Shown piece by piece: positions 35,105 to 46,300 of a stretch of DNA of 64,000 nucleotides. The notes beneath the pieces were generated by a model. The model saw only the letters and a list, made by a program, of their open reading frames with translations, was not told the origin of the DNA and did no database searches. The position numbers and the translations under genes are program-made. Origin of the DNA: Galbula dea (taxonomy: Eukaryota; Chordata; Aves; Piciformes; Galbulidae); the NCBI GenBank assembly GCA_013399015.1, contig VWZX01006579.1, positions 226,681-290,680 on the forward strand, given 5' to 3'. Each line of letters begins with the position of its first letter. The first letter of the stretch is position 1.

Positions 35105-35784
35105 CACAGAATCACAGAATCACAGAACAGTTTGGGTTGGAAAGGACCTTTAGAGAACATCTGAAGCAAAGCCCCTGCCACTGCCAGGGACACTTCCACT
35201 AGGTCAGGTTTCTCAAAGTCATGTCCAACATGACCTTGAACACTTTCAGGGGTGGGGTATCCACAACTTCTCTCAGCAACAGGTTCCAATGTCTCATCAC
35301 CCTCATGGTGAAAACTTTCTTCCTTACATCCGATCTATAATCTACCCTGTTTCAGGTTAAAACTGTTGCCCTTTGCTCTGTCACTAAAGGCCATGTTAAA
35401 AAGTTTCTCTCCATCTTACTTTTAAGTCCCTTTTATACATTGAAAGGCTTCAATAAGGTCTCCCCAGAGCCTTCTCATCTAGATCCCTCTGTGTTATTGA
35501 TAAAGATATTAAATAGATTCCTTGTCAGTATGGACCCCTGCAAGGTCACTATTCATTACTGCTTTCCCCTTGAACATTGATTCACTGACTGCAAAACTTT
35601 GGACATGGCCATTCAGACAATTTCTTATTTATTTAACAGTCATATCTCTCCAGTTTAACAGCAAGAAAGTTGTCAGGGACCTTACAAAAGGCCTTACAGA
35701 AGTCCAGATAGATGACATCCATAATTCTTCCCTTGTCCACTGAAGTAGTCATTCAATCAAAGAAGACCACTAGATTAGCAAGGG
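35105..35784 (-). mobile_element. CR1 LINE fragment (-) with internal deletion of ORF2
   Basis: Read on the minus strand, the right part encodes reverse-transcriptase remnants. DVIYLDFCKA lies near 35695-35725, and LQGSILTRNLFNIFINN is encoded near 35475-35530, corresponding to the family's PQGS...LFNIFINDL block. The left part is the C-terminal ORF2 and 3' UTR (GGTTGGAAAGGACC in the + sense), closing with AATCACAGAATCACAGAA octamers at 35105-35124. The segment that should separate LFNIF from the C-terminal 'RRL.GDLI' block is missing; they join near 35470. Frame breaks elsewhere show it is dead. Confidence 0.85.
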
Positions 35785-37766
35785 GTAAGATTACTTAAAA
35801 GGGTAGTATTCTGATCAGGAGGATTCTTGGTACAGCAAAATAGTTCCACAGCTACTCTACAGAGGCTTTCCAGATAGCATTAGCTTCATGGGGGGTTTGG
35901 GGTGTTTTTTCTGTTTATCATTATTACATGAGGTGTCATGGATGTTGATACTCTATATTCCAGAAGCACCGAATTTTAGGCAACATTTACCCATAGGAAA
36001 GCAGTTATGAATTGTTTCTTCATCTTCAGCCAAAATACTTATTTCAGCTGCAACACAAACCTATCCTGCCACTGAATTTCCACAATATTTTAAAGCAAAG
36101 ATGCCCATAAAACTAATGTTCCCTAGGGTCTGAAGAGTCCCTTTCTTAATAAATCTTAGCATTTCAGACTTTGGAACTGAATTTCTCTTTTTCACGTCCG
36201 GTACTGTGTGCAGCTGAATCAAAGACCTAGAGCTAAACAACCTCCTCTTCTGTGATCATCCAGTAATCAAAATTCCCATTTAGGTGTTGATGCTCTGTCT
36301 CCTTTCTAATGAGATTCAGATCTCATTTCACTCCTTAAGAGATGTCCCTGAAGTGTCAAATTTTAAAACTGAAAAATAAATTTATACCCTAAAGGAAATG
36401 TATAACAGATTAAATAAACAATTAAATATAATGCAAATCAAGGCTTGCAGTGCCTAGCTGACATCTCCTAACAGCTCTACAGTAAATCTACAGCTCTGGG
36501 TCAGGTAAACAGGCTCTATAATATATGTTGGAAAATAAAGTTCTTCATTGAATGTAAATATAGTCAGAAAACTGTTTAAGCTTACCAGATGAAATATGAG
36601 CTTTCTCTGTTCTCCATATCCATAAGAATTCCATATTCTTGAAATAATTTTCTCCCCAAGATTTGGACATCATGTTCGACACTGCAGGAAGAATACATGT
36701 AAGAATATTAAATGTAAGTCCTCTTCTTCTGTGAGGTTTCTCTGCTCTTTCTCCAAATGCCCAAGGACTGAAATAAGGGAAACAAGATTTAACAATCTAT
36801 ATGATATCAGAGTGAGGAGAGGGAGAGGAAGTTAATTTCTTTCTCATCTTCTTTCCTCTTGCTCTCCTTGTATTGCTGCACACTCACATTTTTTTTTCAA
36901 TGAAGTGGTTTAAATGTATGCAGCACATGGGTGATGTTGATTCATTTTCTTCCTGTGGCTGAAATCTGCATCCTTCAAGCAAGTGCCCTCAACTTTCCAG
37001 CTCATGGGCACTGTTGCCTTGCCCTTTTTGTTCTTTTGCCACCATGTGTGACATGTTTGTAGTTCCAAATTAATGGGAGCAGAAATGGAGAGCCTGTAAA
37101 CAAGAATAAAAAAGTCAGGAAGGCAGATAATTTTTTTTTTTGCTTCACATCCTTTTTCTTCTCTAAGTCTCAGCATCCTGCTGTAACACATTTCACATCA
37201 TCCATCACACCCAGAGACTTTATGACTCATTACCACCTCTTTCCAAAAGGTGATCCTCCACAGATGTGTCTGCTCAGGATACCTGGCCCAAAGAAGAGGA
37301 AGACAGTCAGACATCAGACAGGATTTCCAAATCCCAACCTCTTACTTTGTATTCACAACTTTTTCAAAGACCTTTTTTGTTGTTTTTAAATCACAGGGAG
37401 AAAATAACCTAAAGAGTTGTATCTAATATCAAAAGCATAGTGATCCCAGAGTCACTAGTTTAATTTTATATTACTTAAAGTACCATTAGCCTCTAATTTG
37501 AAACTGTTGGGCATTTGCTGGTTACTTAACAATGTAATTTCTTTTACTTTTTAATTACAGTAAGCCTGAACAGTCAATGATACTGAGTTCATCATACAGC
37601 AGAAGACAGGTTTATAGCCCAGCATTTTAAGCCTTGACAACATATGCTCTTTGCTTGCTCTGATTATTTCCGTAACAGAAGTTCCCCTAGAATCTGGTTG
37701 TCAATGTAGGACAAACAACAAATTTAGGAAATTAACTTTGTGAGGGTTTTGTTGTTGGTTTGATTG

Positions 37767-37793
37767 TTTATAAACAGTGTCACTGTTTATAAA
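37767..37793. repeat. Near-perfect palindrome plus tandem duplication
   Basis: TTTATAAACAGTG at 37767-37779 is exactly complementary to CACTGTTTATAAA at 37781-37793 with a single T between them. The same area is also a direct duplication: TGTTTATAAACAGTGTCAC is followed by TGTTTATAAATAAGTGTCAC with few changes. The palindrome may have arisen through that duplication. Confidence 0.85.
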
Positions 37794-38148
37794 TAAGTGT
37801 CACTCTAAACAAATTTCAGCTGTTAAGAAAAGAATGTATGTGTTTATTGGTGGAAGATAGTTCAGGGAGTCCCTTATGAATGACATGTTAACGGTATCTC
37901 AGCTCCTGTGTTCAATGTTCTGGTTTCCCTTTTCACATCTGAAAATAAATATTCTTTAAAGAAAAAACAAAAAAACAACCAAAACATGAACCAAATAATG
38001 AATGAAATCTTTTGCATGCATTTCGCTGCATAAACTAAGCTGGCTTTTTCATCTGAATCTCCAGAAATGCTTTTCGTAGTAAAGCACCTTCAGCACTGTT
38101 ATTTCTTAATAATCCTGGTGCTTCCGAAACCTAATTGATTTTCTCCAG

Positions 38149-38166
38149 TAGCCGCCAGGTGGCAAT
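38149..38166 (+). promoter_or_regulatory. CTCF-type binding motif
   Basis: TAGCCGCCAGGTGGCAAT matches the vertebrate CTCF core (CC-N-C-CAGG-K-GGC-R). The CCAGG and GGC blocks are exact, and the differing bases fall at positions where the motif tolerates variation. It stands out against AT-rich surroundings. Function as an insulator or loop anchor is an inference from the motif alone. Confidence 0.5.
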
Positions 38167-41100
38167 CATAAGCTTAGCCTGCTCCATCAACTCTTCTGAA
38201 GCAGCTACTTCGGGCTAAGGATACACTGTAAGCATAAAAAGGTATCTCCATGGTGACTATTATGCTATGTTGTTTGTCATGAGTGAAACCATGTTCATGC
38301 TTCTAAATTACACATTTCATGTTATTAAGTCCTGAGCAGCTTATTGTTCATGTGGTACTTTCGGTCTTCTGGACAGTGACCATAGCAAACATTACTGCAA
38401 AAAAATCTTTATGGATTTTTAAATTGCCTTTTCCACCCAAGTTAAATATCTAATTTTATAATAATTCAGCCTAAACTACCTGTTTTTCTCTGTCTTCTGT
38501 CGAGGCTTTGAGTGAGGCATTGGAGATCTGTGACAGGCAAAGAGATTCTGCACTTTCTTGCTCCTGTAATTTGGCTTTAAAAGAGCTCAGAGCCTTGTAA
38601 CAGGAGCTTGGCTTTTATCATCATAACACTCTGAAAAGTAAAGCTGGAATGCTCTGGTCTGTATATGTCTTTCATTTTGAGTATTCCTGTTGAGATACAG
38701 CTAAAAATTAGCAGATTTATTGTTTGTTTGGGTTTTTTTTCCTAAGATCCTGAATCCTGCTGACATTTAGGAGGAGAAGCTCTTTGGACAAAAAGAAAAA
38801 CTTACTTCACCTATATTTAATTTTGGTTTTCTAACAAGTTTATTCCATGTAGATCTCTTCCTAAAGATCTTTTAGTCTTATCTTCCATCCTTTTGGATTC
38901 AACTGAAACTCTTTTATGCTTTGCTCCATTTCAGATGACTGGAAATTAACACAACAGAACAAAGTTGCAAAGGATACAGTGATTGTATCTAATCTGATGG
39001 AATTATGTATTTTGATTATGCTATTTTAAAAAAGGAAAAAAAAATACCAGAAACTAAGAAGATTTAAACACACATTATGAAAATAACTAGAGACATAAGA
39101 AGAATGTCTGGAAAAGAAAAATAATTGGAAATAATAAGAGAAGTTGCAACGCTGGCAGGGGGAAAGCAGAATAAGAATTGCTGGTAGCCCGTGGTATCAG
39201 GTACAGAAGAAAAATCCAGCCTCCAAAAGGCTTAAAGGACATCAGGTTTAAAGCATGAAAATAAGAAACACTTGTACTCCTATTTGCTGGTGAAAGTTGC
39301 TTTCAGAGGCAGCAGTGTTAACAGGATGTGAAAAAATAGTCATAACGAGACCATCTCAATCTACATGAAGTAGCATAATGATGAGACAGACCTTATAGCA
39401 TGATACTGTCTGTCAATTAGTTACTTACCATTTTTCTGCTTTTTCTTCAACATCCTTCAGGAGCATTTAAGTACAAGGTAGCAAACTGGTAGTGCAGTTG
39501 TGTGATTCGATGCAGAAATTCCTGTGATCATGAAGTTTGATGTTTCCTTTGGCTTTTCACTGCCCTCCAGCATACACACCGCATTGTGTCTTGTCTCTGG
39601 GCAAAGCCAAATTTCAAAGTCAAGTACACTTCCATTATAGTTTCATGTTCTCTTCTGTCATTCAAAGACAAACTAAATTTCACTTCTTATAACCAAGTTT
39701 AGAAATAGTGCAAAGGCCCAATATTACTCCTTGAGAAAGCAAAATCAGATAATCTCTGATTTTAAAACATGTACATAGAAACTATCTTTATGCAGTCACC
39801 ATAAGGAATACAAGGGCCCTGTAGATTCTTGAATCTGCGGTGTGTTCGTCCGCTGCTAACTTGTGATGCTCTGTAAGGGCAGTTAGATGGCAGTGTTGTT
39901 ACATCATTCCAAGCAACCCTTCCTATATTTCTGGTTTTGTCAGAAACCATCACTTCAATCCAGCATTACAAAGTCAAAGCATAATTACCACTAATGCTCC
40001 CCCTCTCTTGAGCAATGCCATCGGGGTATATCCTGCAAATGAATGGAAACTGTTAATTATAATTATATTAGACACCCATATTGTACATTTCAGCAGTGTT
40101 ACTGTCGTCTTTGGATCTTTGTTTATCATTACACAGGAGATATTAAAGTAAAAGGATGAAGACCATAGTGACAACACTCCTTTATAGTATGAAAATTATT
40201 CAGCCTCTTTCACTAACAGCTCAGCCCAACAGTTTGAAAAAGCTTCTAACTGGATTATTCTGTACCCATATTTTACATCTGTCATAAGAAAGAGAATGTT
40301 TAATTAATTTTTCTTGGGGTTTTTTTTGTGGTTTTTTTTTAGATTGTTTGCAATCTAATTAACATGTTTGCTTTCATTTACAAAGAAATAATATTCCATA
40401 ATCTTTTTGCCTCAAAACATATATCCCCATTTTCAACCCAGTCTCCAGGGAGCTGTTTCAAGTAGTGCTACAATATGTGTAAAGCACAAAATCTTGTCTC
40501 TGAAGAAACTGGGGAATAACATGTACTTTCTTAGCTCTTCATTCTCTCTTCTTCACATCAGTTTTCCTAACTCTGTTTTCCTCTTCACAAAAACCCTAGT
40601 TTATTCTTAGCATCCTGACCTTTCCAGAGAAGATATGTCATCTTTCCCTTAGCATTTTATTTAGCCAATCTTCCATGATCTGTCTGAAGCACCTCCCTAA
40701 AATCTTTCAGCTAGATCAACACTGACTGCTGCACTGAATCTGCATGTGTGTTACTTCTGCTGATTCTTCACAGGACATTAGGTGAACTTGGCATCAGGAA
40801 AGTATTGTTTTTAGTGCCTACAAACACATTCCTTTGTACCACTTAAACTATGCCAGTTTCAGCAAATGACTGCAATGCCACCCTCTACAGGGGTGATGCA
40901 ATTGTACTGGCATAAAAGACCTTCTGCTTGTTCTAAATGTACATTTGCTTCCAGCTAGAGCAGAGCTGAGTAAGCCATTACTGCCTGCAGCAGATCATTA
41001 CTTAGGCCCTAGCAACCATCTCTACCAGTTTTATCTCCATCTGAAGAGTCAGCTGAGAAGCTTACCCAACTGCTGAAATGCTTCATTCAAAATGAGCCAA

Positions 41101-42867
41101 ATCTGCAATGAATTGCTCATCAGTTCAAAAGTGATTAAACTACTAAACATGCAACATTTCCCTAAACAGACCACAATCATAAACTGCTAAACAGCTATCT
41201 CACAGTATCACAAAATATAGGTGCCAGGACTCAGCCTTTGCCTCATTGTAACCAGCATAAGGTCTCTGTCAAAAAACCTTTTACTATTCTGAAGCATACT
41301 GCTAAACAGCTGACCACTCTTACCCATTTTAGAAGGCCACCTGAGCCGCATACAATTTTTTCTCCTTGAAAAGTAATTTCTGGATATCTTTCTTCTAGGA
41401 AAAATACAGTTTGTTTCAGTTTTTTTTTCCTAGTACAACTGTCCAAGCTTCCTCAAATCTAAGCTGGCCTACTGCCAGGATTTCTGCCATGTGGCCAGTA
41501 GTCTGGAAACCCTGAGAGCTGCAAGGCAGTCTGAGGTCCTTAGGGCTCTCAACGGTCTGGGTGCACAACAGGGAACTTGGAAGCCTCCACTGGAGCAATA
41601 CCCAGGTTACCAGCACTGCAGGAGCTTGCCATGGGGAGTGCCAAGGAAGCAGAAAGCCAGCTGTTAACCAAAGAAATTTTTCCTGAGAAACCTTCCTGGA
41701 TCCAATTGGGAAATTAGAAGAATTTGACATATTTTGGTGGAACATTTGAAATGTTTTTGAATGCGTTTTTCCCAGTGGAAGGTTTTCAGACAGCTGTCAT
41801 AAATTCAGGCCAAGAGAGATAAACAAACAAACTGAAGACACCATAACCATTCTCTTCTTCTCTTTGCATTAATGCCTCAGAAGCTCATTTGCAATAAAAT
41901 CCTTTGAGTGCATTCATTTTGTCTGAACTCAGAGACAATTACATTGACATTTTGCCACTCTTTAGGTAGAAAATATCTTCCAGAATAACTGAAAGTGATT
42001 CTGCATGCATATATGACAAATTTCATTTAGTTAATCTGCAACACCTAGGCAGATAGTATCTATTCTCCACCTTAGCAATTACTCACAAGAATTTATTAGA
42101 TAAATATTCACATTGCTGCATATTCAGAGTCGGCTCCCACACCCTCCCTGTCTCAGAGACATGTGGATGTAGATCTCCATGCATGAAACTCTTAAGAAAG
42201 CAAATTATGGAACAGAAAAGACAAAACTATATATAAGATTAATCATTATGGAGACTCTTACTCTGGTAGGTATCATGTCCTGACATAGTCATATGAGATT
42301 TCCCATGGAGAGAATGAGAAACTTCTTGAGTGACTGGCATCACTCTAATATTACCAAGGTAGGAACACCTAATAGATGTCAGACAAACTGCAGGCTAAGA
42401 ATACCTGATACTCTTTGCTGGCTATAGACAAATCTTGAGCAAGCAGGTCAAGCCTGAACATCTAACTTCAGGAGATTTAAAGTTAGTTGAAGTGTGCCCC
42501 AGTCTGTTGTCCTCATATAGATAATAAAAGTCTCTCTCTCATCCAAAACATTTAATTTAGCTATTAGGAGGACCTGCTAGCTATAGCTGAATCTGTCAAA
42601 CATAAGTTGGTATTGACCTCCTTCACCTCAACCAAACTTCTTTATCAAAAGCTGGTAATATAGTGACACATGAACATGTATTTCACAAATCCATTCTTCA
42701 CTTGTTCCCATTTAAAGCCAAATTTCCTTTCAAAAGATTTTGTTCTTTTATTCAAAACTGACCTAAGGTATTTGCATTTACTTAAGGTTACCATTTTTCA
42801 CTTGACCATAAAACTCTCAGTCAGCAGGGAAACAACTGAATACAAGAAATAAATTCACACTGAACTC

Positions 42868-43310
42868 TTAGGGCAACTAGGCTGATGAGGAGTCTGGAAA
42901 ACAGGCCTTATGAGGAGAGGCTTAGGGAGCTGGGGTTGTTTAGTCTGGAGAAGAGGAGGCTGAGGGGAGACCTTATCGCTCTCTTCAGCTACTTGAAAGG
43001 CCATTCTAGGGAGGCGGGTGTTGGCCTCTTCTCCCTTGTGTCTAGTGACAGGACTAGAGGGAAAGAGCTTAAGCTGAGCCAGGGTAGGTTTAGATTAGAT
43101 ATTAGGAAGAATTTCTTTACTGAAAGCGTGGTTAGATATTGGAATAGGCTGCCCAGGGAGGTGGTAGAGTCACCATCCCTGGAGGTTTTTAAGAAGAGGA
43201 TAGATGTGTTTCTTCAGGGGATGATTTAGGGGTAAGAGTAGTGTAGGGCTATCGGTTGGACTAGATGATCTTGAGGGTCCTTTCCAACAGCAATGATTCT
43301 GTGATTCTTC
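42868..43310 (+). mobile_element. CR1 LINE 3' fragment (+) with open ORF2 C-terminus
   Basis: The fragment starts inside ORF2 and reads without a stop to TAG at 43227-43229. The sequence includes PYEERLRELGLFSLEKRR, then GDLIALFSYLKG, then RLDIRKNFF and YWNRLPREVV. These are the standard C-terminal blocks of CR1 ORF2, downstream of reverse transcriptase. The 3' UTR follows, with GGACTAGATGATCTTGAGG and an end of GATTCTGTGATTCTT. The 5' end is truncated at about 42868. An uninterrupted 114-residue frame and near-consensus 3' end suggest a comparatively young insertion. It is not a host gene. Confidence 0.93.
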
Positions 43311-46300
43311 ACTGGAAAAATACCACATCCATACAGTACCTTGCTGGCCAGGTCAGAAGGTTGTTGGAAGTCCCAGTCAATCCCACAGGTCAGTATAGCT
43401 CCGCTGCAACATTTTGTCTGATTCTCTATGGTAATGTATGCACGTACCACAAAACTGTATTTGAAAGTCAAGGTAAGTAGGTGTAACTAGAGGTAATTAA
43501 TTACAGTACACACACAAATCTCAGGTTTTCATTATTTCCAGTAAGCTTATACATTGAAAAATAGGCATTCAAAAATTGTATTTATTTCCACACACACAGA
43601 GTTTGAAAATCATCCATGTCTCTCTTCAGCAGAAGTAAAGATGTAAATTAAAGGACAATTATTATTATTCCAAGGACTCAAAGCACAGAAATGCACATAC
43701 AAACACACTGCAAATAATTTGATTGATATCTACTTAGATCAGATCTGTATTTAAGTCTTAAAATTTTCCCAGCATAAACCAAGGGAAGAAAAAGGATTCC
43801 ATATAAAGTCCTAGGGTAACAGATATAATGTCATCAAAGATCATCAAACTAAAGAGCTGAATTTGGAGTGATTATTAGATTATTAAATATTTTTCATTTA
43901 TGCTTTTCCTTACCACATTATTTTGTTTCATGCAATTCATCCATCAGTTTCAAAAAGGAAAATATAGCTTTTAATGTTTTTATGTTTGAAAGGTAGAATA
44001 ATAAAGCAGAAAAAGACATTTTTACTTTTCTTTATTCAATAACTTCCCACTATTTTTCATTTTGCTTTATTTTGCTTTATTTCATTTTTGCTATATTTCA
44101 TTTTGCTTTACTTACTCTTCTATAAGGCTATGGCAAATCTATCACAAAGAGATATATTTCACTCTATTGAATAAGTCTAAACTCAGAGATGACAGGGATT
44201 TAAGATACTCCAGAGTTCAGGTCTAGGAAGCTAATATACTTCCTACAGAAGAAGCCATGTTTGTGAATGCCATTGGGATGCATATAATCATACAGGTCTA
44301 ATAGAGGTTGTTCAGCATGCCTTGGTCCTGTTTCAGCTTTCCTCCAGACCGAACCCCCATAATTACAGTGGTGATCCTGTAATTACAAAGGTTATCCAGT
44401 GGAAAACACACTGAAGAAGCCCTTGCTTCCCCTACAAATGGTACATTTTGAGCTTATCCACCCCTTTAGTCAGCTCAGTGTGATCTGGCTATAGTATTAA
44501 GCAAGTAATTTGGATACTGAACCTGAAAGGTAAAATTCTGCTAGGTACTGTAGAAGTCAGGTGCTCCAACTTAGGACAATGCATCTACTAAGTTTTCCCA
44601 GTGGATCTAGTCTTCCATATTTAAAATTAATAAAACAAATTAAGTCTTAGAGATCACCAAGAAAGCCAGACAGAAATTGGCTCATGAAAGAGCTTTCAAA
44701 TCTCTTTGGAGATTGGTTGTAATTAAGAAATTCAAGTGTTCATGTGTGTTATGTATCTAACTAGCAGACAACACCAGAGCTTAAAACTCCTCTTCAAGTA
44801 GATCCTATCACAACTGAACAGTAACAAGGATGAATATACTAAACACATTTAATAAAGCTGCTGTTTCTCCCTCAAAACTTCTCTTTATACTCAGGAGTCT
44901 CCCATTCCTCTTAGTTTCCAATTTGTCCATGCCTGCTACAGTTGTTCAGTGTCTCTACCCCAGATTACCTCTACTACTGCAAGACCTCTCAAGAAACCCT
45001 CTTTTCTGCTGCCCAGTGCATTTGTAATAAATAATGAGATATATTGTAGTAAACAATACAACCAAAATAACATAGTAATTAGGTATAGAGTTCAGAGAAA
45101 AGCTTGCTTTAAATGTGCTTACATTTTAAAGAGACAGGGGTTTGATCCTTTTTTTTTTTTTTTAAAATCACTTCCCTGAATTTCCAGAGCCTTCCTCCCT
45201 TCATCTGATCAGTTAGGAAATTTAATGTAGCAGTGGGGAAAAAAAAATCCAATTGTGTGTTGCTTTCTTCACCTGACTGTATTTTCAATGCAAAATGAAA
45301 CAAACCCACTGAAGAGCTGTAGGAGAGAGTATAGGGCAGGCAGAAGGCAGAAGTTTTAAAGCTGCCTTTACTTCTTCATTCTTCCACTTCAGATATTAAG
45401 TAGCTCCCAGTTGTGTTTGTCAAGATAAAACAAAACTGACAAGATGTCAAGGCAGTACATATGTGAAGGAGACAGAGTCATCAGAGAGAGAATTCAGAAC
45501 AGGCAAAAAAGTGATCATGGAATAAAACCTTTGTAATAAAAAAAGAAAAAGAAAAAAACCCAAATATTGTAAACTAAGTTAGTGTTTAATAAAACTCTCA
45601 AAACTAAAAATCAGAATGAAAGATTTTTCAAAATCTTCTGTATTGCTAATAGCAACTGATTTCAGAATTTGAACCTCAGGGCTTTATGGGCTCTACAATA
45701 AGGAAAAAGGTGGTAAGGTCTAAGGTGAGATACAACTCTCCAAATTTCACTTCTTTAAACTAAGCAGACAAAGCAAATGAACAGTCTGTTATTATAAGGA
45801 TAAGGCCATGCCCATCCAAACACCCAGGTATAGGCAGAGACAGCAGATCAATGCACAGACAACAGCCAGTACTCACCATACATCAGGTTTGGTTTGGTAT
45901 CTGAGCCAGGGATAGATCTTCGTCACCAGCTAAATGGAAGCAGCTGATGTAAGCAGGTGAGGAGTAGTGAAGACCAACTACCTAACCATTAAACTTAGCC
46001 TCCCATTTGAACTGTAACTTTAGCCAACTGATTCTGCCAAGCTCTGAGCCCAGAGTCTCTCAGGAATAAGGTTTGATGTTTCTGCACTTACAAAAAGACT
46101 GAGTTTAAAAGTGGAGCAAGTTAACTCCTTACAAAAGTGTAATGCCTGAAAGAAATACACTTGGTCACACAACAGAGGGATGAAGCAAGTAAGGGTGCAT
46201 GTTACCGAGTGTTTTGCAAAGGCTGCTTAAACTAAACCTTAGAGCATAGAGTGGTTTTGGATGAAATAGGGTGGCAAGGAGGAGCAGATATGTCAAATGG

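Larger units (their letters stand above)
35785..42867. other. Intergenic, with inverted repeat and CTCF-like motif
   Basis: Mostly unique AT-rich sequence without recognisable exons. It holds the 13-bp inverted repeat at 37767-37793 and a CTCF-type motif at 38149-38166 inside a less AT-rich block (about 38040-38290). A GC-richer patch at 41430-41745 is open for 109 codons on the minus strand. None of the open frames shows splice signals or motifs I recognise. Confidence 0.6.

Noticed and set aside
42885..43229. 114-codon frame as a host gene
   Set aside because: The residues are the C-terminal end of CR1 ORF2 and the CR1 3' UTR and terminal octamer follow directly.
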